A stretch of DNA of 13,209 bases from JAGOTP01 sp964600845. GTDB taxonomy: Bacteria; Patescibacteriota; Patescibacteriia; 2-12-FULL-60-25. The notes under the pieces were generated by a model. It did not search any database, had not been told where the DNA came from, and saw nothing but the letters and a program-made list of their open reading frames with translations. The stretch is from contig CAZRJW010000029.1 in the NCBI GenBank assembly GCA_964600845.1, positions 1-13,209 on the forward strand, given 5' to 3'. Positions 7,359 to 13,207 of this stretch are shown piece by piece (positions within the stretch are counted from its first letter, which is position 1; each line of letters opens with the position of its first letter). Position numbers and translations under genes: made by a program.

Positions 7359-8375
7359 TCAGCCCCGCTGCTCCTGCGCCTCGCGGAACCGCGCAGCCGC
7401 CGCTTCAAGCGTCGCGTTGGTCGGAGCCTGGGCGGCCGGAAGGATCATCGTTCCACCCCGCAGACCCTTGGCGGTTGCACTCCAGCGGAGCGACTGGAAG
7501 TAGTCGGCGATCAGCTGCGCTTTGCCGATGATGTACCCGACACTGATCGCGTCGCGGTAAGCGGTCAGGAGGTCTTTGCGGAAGACGCCCGCGAGGTATT
7601 CCTCCAGGATGAACGCGACCCCGTCCGGGTTCGTGACCAGGAAGTGATCTCGTTGCTTGCTGTCCCCCGGACTCCGACTCAGGTCCGTGACCGTCACGGC
7701 GAACTCGCCGGTAGACGACCGAACGATCAGGATGTGCACGCCCACCTTCGAGCTGTTCGCTTCGAAGGGCGCCTCCCCCTCTTTCGGGAAGCGTACCCAG
7801 AGCAGTCCCGTGGGGCTGCTCTTCTCGCGCTTGAGGCGCGGGATCGCGAGGGCGAGGATGTGGGTCGCCCCCTTCTTGCCGATCGGATTACCCTCCGGGT
7901 CGACAAAGCAGGTAAGCCAGACGCTCCTGTCCTTCTTGACCGACTGCTCTTCGAGCTCGCGCAGAGCCGCTTCGTAGCCAGCGACCATCTGTGACCGTTC
8001 CGCCGCGTGTCGCTCGGCCACGCGCTCGAGCTCTTGAGCTCGCTCTCTGATCGTCCTATCACGATTCGCGATCTCGCCGTTCAGTGCCGAGGCTGCTTCC
8101 GCATGACGTGTCGTTGCCGCACGCAGACGAGCTTCCAGCTCCTTCAGCGCCTCTGCGTTCTCGCTCGCGCGGGTGACGTGCCCATCACGTTCGAGGCGGT
8201 AGGCATTCGCCCACCAGGCAGCAACGAAGGCGACGAACACGGCCGCGCTGAGAGCGATCCCTCCGTAGATGAGCGCGAGGATCACGAGCGAGAGGACGAT
8301 CAGCACGAGCCAGTACGGCGGGCTCGTGGCCACAGGGGAATCATCAGAAGAAACCACGGTCTTTGCATCGATCAT
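7359..8375 (-). CDS. Unrecognised two-TM membrane protein with coiled coil
   Basis: The product is 338 aa starting at the ATG at 8375, chosen because CTGGAGGC, a strong Shine-Dalgarno, lies just upstream; the longer open frame to 8450 has no such site. Two hydrophobic helices (about 22-38 and 40-56) form an N-terminal hairpin. A charged Ala/Glu/Arg-rich coiled coil follows (about 62-145), then a globular domain (about 150-300, with WLTCFVDPEGNPIGKKGATH and an EFAVTVTDLSRS strand), probably cytoplasmic. I do not recognise the family. It is GC-rich, unlike the flanking secretion genes. The layout would suit a membrane-tethered sensor or scaffold, but nothing shows its function. Confidence 0.8.
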   Translation of the reverse strand: MIDAKTVVSSDDSPVATSPPYWLVLIVLSLVILALIYGGIALSAAVFVAFVAAWWANAYRLERDGHVTRASENAEALKELEARLRAATTRHAEAASALNGEIANRDRTIRERAQELERVAERHAAERSQMVAGYEAALRELEEQSVKKDRSVWLTCFVDPEGNPIGKKGATHILALAIPRLKREKSSPTGLLWVRFPKEGEAPFEANSSKVGVHILIVRSSTGEFAVTVTDLSRSPGDSKQRDHFLVTNPDGVAFILEEYLAGVFRKDLLTAYRDAISVGYIIGKAQLIADYFQSLRWSATAKGLRGGTMILPAAQAPTNATLEAAAARFREAQEQRG

Positions 8376-8440
8376 GAATGCCTCCAGGGGGGGGTGATGA
8401 GATGGTTTTGAAGTGCCAAGAAGTCCGAAAAGAACGCATC

Positions 8441-8469
8441 TGATTACCATATATTATGGTACCCGTCAA
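8441..8469 (-). promoter_or_regulatory. Candidate promoter of the two-TM coiled-coil gene
   Basis: The minus strand reads TTGACG, 17 bases, then TAATCA preceded by TGG (an extended -10 element). The -35 is good and the -10 hexamer is poor. The predicted leader is about 60 nt and ends in a C-rich run followed by GGAGG. The position, directly after the preceding gene's 3' hairpins, suits a separate transcription unit. Confidence 0.45.
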
Positions 8470-8475
8470 TCAGAT

Positions 8476-8532
8476 ACGAAGACACCGCCGATGAGACCAA
8501 GGGCGCGCTGAGAATCAGCGGCGGTGTCTCGT
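8476..8532 (-). terminator. 3' hairpin of the soluble coiled-coil gene
   Basis: The stem has 14 pairs with one bulge (8476-8479 plus 8481-8490, paired with 8519-8532; core GACACCGCCG) around a 28-nt loop. It sits between the gene ending at 8580 and the promoter of the next gene. The tail (TCTTCGTATC) is not a true U run. The 24 bases at 8472-8495 match 7265-7288 at 18 positions, so the two hairpins appear related. Confidence 0.5.
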
Positions 8533-8539
8533 CGACGGT

Positions 8540-8575
8540 GTAGGTGGCTACGGGAGACGTAGCCAGGAAACCTAC
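8540..8575 (-). other. Post-stop hairpin competing with a leader pairing
   Basis: Right after the stop of the 8580-9404 gene, the RNA can form an inner 7-bp stem (GGCTACG at 8546-8552 with 8558-8564, 5-nt loop) and an outer 6-bp stem (8540-8545 with 8570-8575), separated by a one-sided 5-nt bulge. The 8570-8575 arm is also part of the 15-nt segment complementary to the gene's own leader, so the two pairings exclude each other. Confidence 0.5.
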
Positions 8576-8582
8576 TTCTTCA
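8568..8582 (-). repeat. 15-bp inverted repeat, stop-codon copy
   Basis: The minus strand reads TGAAGAAGTAGGTTT, beginning with the TGA stop of the 8580-9404 gene. It is the exact reverse complement of the leader copy at 9549-9563. A 15-bp perfect match within a 5-kb insert is expected by chance only about once in a hundred such inserts (simple 4^15 estimate with equal base frequencies). Confidence 0.8.
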
Positions 8583-9404
8583 GCCTCGCTTGGCCTCGGT
8601 GGGCTCGCCCGCGCCGAGCTGCCCCGAGAGGCGCTCGCCCTTCATGGCGATGGTGGCGGCGCGCTGACCCAGCATCTTGAGGGCGAACGCCTTCATGACC
8701 GCCGCCTCGGGCTGGTACAGGAAGCTGAGCTCGATGACGAAGGTGCCGTTGTGCGCGAAGGGGACCACCTTCAGGCCCTTCATCGGCCGGAACTCGACGA
8801 GCGTCTTCGGGAGCTCCGAGTGGTGATAGGTCACCATGTACTGAGGATCGGCGAAGGGCACCTCGACGACCGCGACCTTCACGACGTAGCCGCCGGGGAC
8901 GCCGATACGCGCCTCGGGGTCACCGAGATGCATCGGCAGTTCGACCGGCGTGACTCGCACGTCGGCGTTCGCGAGCTGCGTGACGACCCGGGCGTTCGCG
9001 CCGGTCGGCACGTACGTCTCGTTCCGATCGTTGAGCGGGAGCTGCCACAGCTCCTTCACCTCGCGGAGCGAGAAGACGTTCGCGATCGCGCACTCCCGCT
9101 TGAGACGGGCGTTCTCGTCCTTGAGTCGGGCGAGCTCCCGCCCCTGCTCGATGATCTGCTCGTCAGCGTCGGCGTCGTCGTCGGCCGTGAACACCGTGGG
9201 GGCGTCGGAAGCGTCGGCCACGTCCACGTGGCCGGTGATCTTGCCCGCGAGCTCCTCGTTCGCCCGGAGGAAGTCCTCCCGGGCGACGCAGACGTTGCTG
9301 CTGCTCATGCGGGCCATGATGCCCTCCACCGACTTCAGCACGAACGGCTTCCCGTTCGTCTTGGTGGTGTCGCTCATGCCCGTCTTGTCGCTGTTCTGGT
9401 TCAT
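8580..9404 (-). CDS. Unrecognised soluble coiled-coil protein
   Basis: The product is 274 aa with no signal peptide or TM segment. It has a Ser/Thr/Asp-rich start, an acidic run (about 73-82), a short coiled coil (about 82-106, with GRELARLKDENARLKRE), and a C-terminal beta-rich domain (about 115-250, with GGYVVKVAVVEVPFADPQYM and GTFVIELSFLY). I do not recognise the family. The minus strand is preferred over an equally long open frame on plus because that product is an unstructured Arg/His/Gly/Glu-rich shadow. The start at 9404 is the most upstream ATG; its Shine-Dalgarno (GGGG) is weak and an ATG at residue 10 is possible. The mRNA has an unusually long structured leader and a stop region complementary to it. 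Confidence 0.8.
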   Translation of the reverse strand: MNQNSDKTGMSDTTKTNGKPFVLKSVEGIMARMSSSNVCVAREDFLRANEELAGKITGHVDVADASDAPTVFTADDDADADEQIIEQGRELARLKDENARLKRECAIANVFSLREVKELWQLPLNDRNETYVPTGANARVVTQLANADVRVTPVELPMHLGDPEARIGVPGGYVVKVAVVEVPFADPQYMVTYHHSELPKTLVEFRPMKGLKVVPFAHNGTFVIELSFLYQPEAAVMKAFALKMLGQRAATIAMKGERLSGQLGAGEPTEAKRG

Positions 9405-9574
9405 TGAAGGCCCCGTTTCGTGTGAGAAGTCGACTCAGAGGGTGTATCTCATGGTTGCACACCCATAGCCGTTCGACTGCGCTCAAAGAACAAAACCCCA
9501 AGGGTTATTCTCTCAACGCAGTCGATCGGTGGGCGTCCCTTCGTTTCTTGAAGAAGTAGGTTTTGTAGAAAGAA
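9405..9574 (-). promoter_or_regulatory. Long structured 5' leader of the soluble coiled-coil gene
   Basis: About 170 nt separate the predicted transcription start from the ATG. The leader holds, 5' to 3': the 15-nt segment complementary to the stop region (9549-9563); a hairpin of about 50 nt with 8-bp outer arms (CGACTGCG at 9474-9481 with 9517-9524) and an inner AACCC/GGGTT stem; and a third stem GGGTGT/ACACCC (9440-9445 with 9459-9464). Near the third stem are two five-codon ORFs (MGVQP and MRYTL) overlapping as ATGA. This looks like a regulatory leader. No known riboswitch class is recognised. Confidence 0.5.
9549..9563 (-). repeat. 15-bp inverted repeat, leader copy
   Basis: On the transcript this reads AAACCUACUUCUUCA, starting about 11 nt after the predicted 5' end. 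It is the exact complement of the stop-codon copy at 8568-8582. In a folded mRNA the two would bring the 5' end and the stop codon together. Confidence 0.8.
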
Positions 9575-9580
9575 CCAGCC

Positions 9581-9609
9581 TTTTTAGCAAAAGCACCCCT
9601 TTTTGTCAA
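9581..9609 (-). promoter_or_regulatory. Sigma-70-type promoter of the soluble coiled-coil gene
   Basis: The minus strand reads TTGACA (perfect -35), exactly 17 bases, then TAAAAA preceded by TGC (extended -10). This is the best-matched promoter in the window. The bases AAAAG after the -35 recur in the promoter at 10504-10509. Confidence 0.75.
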
Positions 9610-9627
9610 CGTCCCTAAAACGCACAA

Positions 9628-9687
9628 CGACCCCGTCGAGCAGTGTCCAGCGGATGTGTAGTCCAGCGGGAGGCTCGAGCGGGGTCG
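9628..9687 (-). terminator. Terminator of the Cys-rich secreted-protein gene
   Basis: Arms at 9673-9687 and 9628-9641 form a 14-bp stem with one bulged C (core CGACCCCG and complement) around a 31-nt loop containing GCTGGA twice. The RNA then reads GTTGTGCGTTTTA, a T-rich tail. The stem core and tail closely match the terminator at 12021-12060. It starts 17 bases past the stop at 9705. Confidence 0.75.
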
Positions 9688-9704
9688 GAGTGGAAAGTGG
9701 TCTG

Positions 9705-10379
9705 TCAGGGGGTGACGGCCGCCGACTGGGCGGCCTGGAGGCGGGCGGCGACTGTGCCACAGTCGTACCCAGCCGGGAGCTGGAGGTGGGCGCCGGGGTT
9801 GGCACCGACCAGCTCACAGAGGGCGCTCTCACGCGTGAGGGTCGGGAGGCTCTGGGCGGCGGCGCCGAGCCGGAGGGCGGTCGCCCGGCCCTGCGCCTCG
9901 TCGTCGTTGACGCGAGTGAGCAGGGTGCGGAACACGTCCTCGCCCGTTCGGCAGACAGGAGACTCGCCCGAGTGGGCGGCCATCATGACCCCGTGGCGGG
10001 CGCTGCACAGGCACGCCTCATCTTCGGGGGCGCAGGTGGGGCGCGGAGGCGTGGGAACCACCGAGCGGCGGACGATGGACGCGCCGACGCGCCGGACCAC
10101 GGGGCCCGGGCGACGAACGGCCACGACGGCCGGTCGCTGCGCGGGAGCGGAGGGCGGGGGCGCAGCGAGCTGCGTCTCCGCCGTACCGATCCTGGCCTGG
10201 AGCTGCGCGATCAGCACGCAGACCTCCGTTCCCCCGCACATGAGCGAGGCTGCGGGGGCGCTGCGCATCCCCGTATCGATCACCGCGACCGACCGCCGCA
10301 CCGGGGTCTGCGCCCAGGCATTCGAGGCGGAACCCAGGAACCCGAGAAAACCCAGACAAAAAACGAGTTTACGGACCAT
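9705..10379 (-). CDS. Unrecognised Cys-rich secreted protein
   Basis: The product is 224 aa with a clear Sec signal peptide (MVRKLVFCLGFLGFLG, then SASNAWA, cleavage at about 23 before QTP). The mature protein has eight cysteines, including a C-x7-C-x-C cluster (CAPEDEACLC), and a central Pro/Ala/Arg/Val-rich low-complexity stretch (about 73-112), so it is probably exported and disulphide-bonded. I do not recognise the family. The plus strand also has long open frames here, but they lack any export signal and look like GC-rich shadows. The ATG at 10379 has only a weak AGGG upstream. Promoter and terminator are its own. Confidence 0.8.
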   Translation of the reverse strand: MVRKLVFCLGFLGFLGSASNAWAQTPVRRSVAVIDTGMRSAPAASLMCGGTEVCVLIAQLQARIGTAETQLAAPPPSAPAQRPAVVAVRRPGPVVRRVGASIVRRSVVPTPPRPTCAPEDEACLCSARHGVMMAAHSGESPVCRTGEDVFRTLLTRVNDDEAQGRATALRLGAAAQSLPTLTRESALCELVGANPGAHLQLPAGYDCGTVAARLQAAQSAAVTP

Positions 10380-10479
10380 GACTGAGCCCTATTCTGGCCG
10401 ACCCACGAGTCTCAACTCGGGGGAAGCCGCTTGGGTGGAACATCCTGCCCTGACAGTGAAACGAGCGAAAGAAGGGGTC

Positions 10480-10509
10480 ACCCTACCCCAATTTTCGTCT
10501 TTTTGTCAA
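10480..10509 (-). promoter_or_regulatory. Candidate promoter of the Cys-rich secreted-protein gene
   Basis: The minus strand has a perfect TTGACA at 10504-10509 followed by AAAAG, as in the promoter at 9604-9609. The best -10 is TAGGGT at 18 bases, which is weak. The leader would be about 95 nt, with a small CGAGT/ACTCG hairpin and a 9-nt segment (10448-10456) complementary to the stop-codon region at 9702-9710. Confidence 0.5.
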
Positions 10510-10540
10510 GCAACGTTTACAAAAGGAACTCCGTGTTTTA

Positions 10541-10570
10541 TTGACGTTTTGTAACAAAACATGCTACAGA
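10541..10570 (+). promoter_or_regulatory. Candidate promoter of the six-Cys membrane-protein gene
   Basis: TTGACG at 10541-10546 is followed after 18 bases by TACAGA, preceded by TGC (extended -10). It lies back to back with the minus-strand promoter at 10480-10509, giving a divergent promoter region within the 293-base gap 10380-10672. The leader would be about 95 nt. Confidence 0.5.
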
Positions 10571-10672
10571 AGGACGTTGCGTTTTCGGATTCGCCTCTTC
10601 CATTACAGGAAAAGGCCCTGTCCGCGACGAAACACTTCACAATCGATAGGCAACCCGTTTCAAGGAGAAGCG

Positions 10673-11947
10673 ATGGATCCACAGCATGCGTATCCGATCC
10701 CGGTCCCGAGTGAGGAAGAAGTCCTCGCTCAATACACCCTCCGCCTCGAGCGGTGGGAGTACGGCTGGAAGCGATGCCGTCTGACGACGAGCCTGGAAGT
10801 AACGATCCGGGTGTGCGGCCAGAGACCGCTCCACCCCGACCGGACGATCGCAGAAGAGGCGGCCATCTGGCAGCACTTCGCGGACGAGAACGGCGGCGAC
10901 GACGCGGCCCTCGGGGAACTCGGCCCCAAGCCGACGGCCGAAGGCTACCCGGACGCAGCCGAGCACGATGCGCGCGCTTACGCGCGACGCGCCGCCTTCA
11001 TGCGGCAGGAAACGACCCGGAACTCGACACCCAAGCTCCGGGACATCCCTCCTGGGACGGTCCGGGACGACCTGACCGTTCGACTGTCGGGCCCCGAACC
11101 CAAGCCGCTGCCCGAGCGGATGACGTTCGCAGGGTACGCCCCGACCCCGCCCGAAGCGGCCCGGATGGCCCCGACCCCCTCGGTGGAGCCGATCGCTCCT
11201 CCCGTCTACGAGGCGTTCGACCTCGGTGACGACGACCCCGCACTGCCCAGCGCGGACGAGCTCGACGCGATGAGCGACGCGCTCGACGGCGGCGCGCCGG
11301 CACCGACCCCCCGGATCCCGATCATGCAGAGCGTTCCGCGCGCCGACACCGAAGACTCGTTCGTCGGCCTTCAGCGAGCGGCCCTCGCGCTCGAGGCTCT
11401 GGATGCCACGCCGGATCCGAATGATGGCGTGCTCGACATCAAGATCGCCGAGCAGGCGATCGAGTACCCCGTCCCCGACCCCCCGGTCGCACCGAGGACG
11501 CCCCTCATCGAGGCTCCGCACCCGATCGACGAGGACGTCTCTCCTCCGGAGACGTCCTACCGCACGCGGTCACACTCTGGTCGCGAACTGCGGCTGTTGC
11601 TGAGCATCGCCGTCGTCGGCCTCGCCATGTTCCTGACGGCCCAGCTCTTCAGGCGCGAGCCGACGCGTCTGGTACATCCCCCGGATGTCCCCGCGGTCTG
11701 CCTCCTGCCCCAGGCACTCGACCGTCTGCCCCCCACGCAGCAGCTGGCCTACATCGACTGCCAGCTGCCGCACGAGGCGCGGCCCTCCTTCCACTGCCGG
11801 GCGCCTCGCCCGAACACGGAAGCGGCGCAGATCGAACTCTGCACCCGTGCCTGGCGCACGTGTGCGCCGCCCTTCGGGACGGCGATCAGCCCCGACGCGC
11901 AGGCTGCATGCCTCGCGCGAGTCGCTCCGCCTTCGTTCCGTCCCTAG
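10673..11947 (+). CDS. Unrecognised single-pass membrane protein with six-Cys outer domain
   Basis: The product is 424 aa from the ATG at 10673, chosen because AAGGAG lies five bases upstream; the open frame extends further up without such a site. Residues 1-300 are soluble, with an N-terminal helical part (about 13-115) and a long acidic, Pro-rich, probably disordered part (about 120-298). One hydrophobic helix (about 306-326) follows a basic stretch, and about 98 residues follow with six cysteines (343, 363, 375, 390, 397, 413). The likely topology is a long cytoplasmic N-terminus with a disulphide-bonded C-terminal domain outside. I do not recognise the family. Strongly GC-rich codon use sets it apart from the flanking secretion genes. 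It is the only plus-strand gene in the insert. Confidence 0.82.
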   Translation: MDPQHAYPIPVPSEEEVLAQYTLRLERWEYGWKRCRLTTSLEVTIRVCGQRPLHPDRTIAEEAAIWQHFADENGGDDAALGELGPKPTAEGYPDAAEHDARAYARRAAFMRQETTRNSTPKLRDIPPGTVRDDLTVRLSGPEPKPLPERMTFAGYAPTPPEAARMAPTPSVEPIAPPVYEAFDLGDDDPALPSADELDAMSDALDGGAPAPTPRIPIMQSVPRADTEDSFVGLQRAALALEALDATPDPNDGVLDIKIAEQAIEYPVPDPPVAPRTPLIEAPHPIDEDVSPPETSYRTRSHSGRELRLLLSIAVVGLAMFLTAQLFRREPTRLVHPPDVPAVCLLPQALDRLPPTQQLAYIDCQLPHEARPSFHCRAPRPNTEAAQIELCTRAWRTCAPPFGTAISPDAQAACLARVAPPSFRP

Positions 11948-12013
11948 CCTTCCGCAGCTTCGAGTCGCTCACGTGTGTGCGCCGTGATCGCGACTGACAT
12001 CTCGCTGCAAACC

Positions 12014-12060
12014 AAAAGCTCGACCCCAAACGATTCTCTCGTTGGGGTCGTTTGCGTTTT
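12014..12060. terminator. Bidirectional intrinsic terminator at the right edge of the insert
   Basis: A 12-bp stem with one bulged A (12021-12033 with 12039-12050; core CGACCCCAA) closes a 5-nt loop. It is flanked by AAAAGCT on the left and TTTGCGTTTT on the right. On plus it ends the gene that stops at 11947; on minus it ends PrgI and the VirB4 N-terminal-type gene. Its core and tail are nearly those of the hairpin at 9628-9687. Confidence 0.85.
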
Positions 12061-12077
12061 ATACTTACTACGCCTGA

Positions 12078-12746
12078 TCAATCTACCTGCAATTTTCCAA
12101 CATCCACCAACGGCTGCGCTTCGTACAAGTCCGGGTTGTACACGTTATAAAATAATTCAATCAAACTTTGCGTGTCGAGCTGAACAGCACTGAGCGACAT
12201 AGATCCTAATCCCCCGCTCACTTGGTTTACGCGAAGTTCCAGCTCAAACTTTTGCTTCTTAAAGCGTTCTTCCGCAAACTTCATCGCGAGCGTTGGCGTG
12301 AAGATCTCTTTTAACCGTTGCCAGAACCCTTTCGATTGCACGGTTGCTGGATTCAATGGCACCACGATATAAAACCGCTTCTGCATGATGTCGCCCAAAT
12401 GAATGAGCTGCTTGATAAAATCACGGTAATCTCGAATCTGACGCTTCAACAGCTCATTTCCAATCTTTTTCTCTTGGTCATTCAATTGGCGAATATACGG
12501 ATCGATATTCATGCGACGCGACTGAATCACGATCTGCACAGGAAAATCGATACTGTTCACGAACTGCATGTATGCCTGCACAATGGCTTGCTGCTCATCC
12601 ATCGACTTCAACGCAAAGTTAATACTCGACACGAGCAAGACCGCTCGCAATGTTCCATCTTTCAAAATGACCGCATCCTCGCGGATTTCCGCGATATCAA
12701 GAAAACGCTGTGTGGGGACCCCGGGCTTGGAAATAGGCTTAGACAT
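12078..12746 (-). CDS. VirB4/TraC N-terminal-domain-type protein
   Basis: The product is 222 aa starting at the ATG at 12746 (MSKPISKPGVPTQRFLDIAEIREDA); a TTG at 12758 is possible but less likely. It matches the pattern of the free-standing TraC-like protein found between PrgI and VirB4 genes in CPR genomes: an ILKDGTLRAVLLVSSINFAL strand region (about 27-46), a VQIVIQSRRMNIDPYI segment, a long charged helical region, and a FYIVVPLNP segment. It has no Walker motifs. It presumably forms the N-terminal, membrane-facing part of the VirB4 complex and works with the ATPase at 5328-7220. It lies 8 nt after PrgI and ends with an intact TGA just before a terminator, so it is not truncated by the insert. 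No Shine-Dalgarno is visible. Confidence 0.8.
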   Translation of the reverse strand: MSKPISKPGVPTQRFLDIAEIREDAVILKDGTLRAVLLVSSINFALKSMDEQQAIVQAYMQFVNSIDFPVQIVIQSRRMNIDPYIRQLNDQEKKIGNELLKRQIRDYRDFIKQLIHLGDIMQKRFYIVVPLNPATVQSKGFWQRLKEIFTPTLAMKFAEERFKKQKFELELRVNQVSGGLGSMSLSAVQLDTQSLIELFYNVYNPDLYEAQPLVDVGKLQVD

Positions 12747-12754
12747 ACAAAGGA

Positions 12755-13207
12755 TCAAAAGGACGGATCATCATCTGGTTTATACACTCCCCCCGTGTTT
12801 ACGACCAGAGTGAGATCGCGTAGACGAGAAGACGTTGGGCGCTCTTTCACATTTCGCACTTCGACTTCGGCACCCGTCACCTTATCGAGACTCATAAACT
12901 CGAGCAGTTGGTCATTCGTGAGCTCCTTGTCCCAAACGCGCAGACCTGGGCGAATCTGTGACGCTAAGAAGTTGATGAAGAAGAGGTGGAAGGGCTGCGT
13001 ATGAATTTTTAAAAATCCAAACGTTCCGGCCAGTCCACAAATCAACAGCGCCAGCAACACGAAGACCAACATCGAGGGCGCTAATTTATAGCTGATGAAC
13101 AGGGCAGCTGTTGCCGCCATCAACACCAAAAACTGGCGAACCGTAATTGGTCCGAGAATTTTATCCTCGTTATCGATGAACTGCGGAACAACGTATTTAT
13201 CTGGCAT
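12755..13207 (-). CDS. PrgI family membrane protein of a type IV secretion module
   Basis: The product is 150 aa and complete, with its ATG at the right edge. After MPDKYVVPQFIDNEDKILG, the typical N-terminus of CPR PrgI-like proteins, there are two hydrophobic helices (about 24-40 and 45-63), then a short amphipathic stretch (KIHTQPFHLFFINFLA) and a soluble charged tail. PrgI proteins take the place of VirB3 in some Gram-positive and CPR type IV systems and sit in the inner membrane beside VirB4. It is followed 8 nt later by the TraC-like gene, so the two are co-transcribed. Its promoter lies outside the window. Confidence 0.88.
   Translation of the reverse strand: MPDKYVVPQFIDNEDKILGPITVRQFLVLMAATAALFISYKLAPSMLVFVLLALLICGLAGTFGFLKIHTQPFHLFFINFLASQIRPGLRVWDKELTNDQLLEFMSLDKVTGAEVEVRNVKERPTSSRLRDLTLVVNTGGVYKPDDDPSF

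Larger units (their letters stand above)
7243..12070. other. GC-rich four-gene insert inside a type IV secretion module
   Basis: This block separates PrgI plus the VirB4 N-terminal-type gene from the VirB4 ATPase gene. A sample inside (11101-11160) is 45/60 G+C; a sample outside (12241-12300) is 29/60. It carries four unrecognised genes, each with its own apparent promoter and 3' hairpin, in mixed orientation. Flanking genes are intact. I see no transposase, integrase, tRNA or target-site duplication, so calling it a mobile element would go beyond the evidence. Edges are approximate. Confidence 0.65.

Noticed and set aside
7104..7994. Plus-strand 296-codon open frame spanning the virB4 start and the next gene
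   Set aside because: It crosses two real minus-strand genes and the intergenic hairpin, and is Arg-rich throughout, as expected of a shadow.
8544..9407. Plus-strand 287-codon open frame opposite the soluble coiled-coil gene
   Set aside because: The product is an Arg/His/Gly/Glu/Leu-rich shadow typical of the antisense of GC-rich coding DNA. The minus-strand frame has a coiled coil, beta-rich domain, promoter and 3' hairpin.
9603..10554. Two long plus-strand open frames opposite the Cys-rich secreted gene
   Set aside because: Low-complexity Arg/Gly/Ala-rich products with no start signals. The minus-strand product has a clean signal peptide and patterned cysteines.
7243..12070. Transposon or insertion sequence boundaries around the insert
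   Set aside because: I compared the edges near 7240-7275 and 12055-12080 and found no direct target duplication and no terminal inverted repeats shared by both ends, nor any transposase or integrase gene.
12755..12757. Alternative genetic code with UGA read as glycine
   Set aside because: UGA ends PrgI, the TraC-like gene and three insert genes at sensible places, directly before new starts or hairpins, so it works as a stop here.
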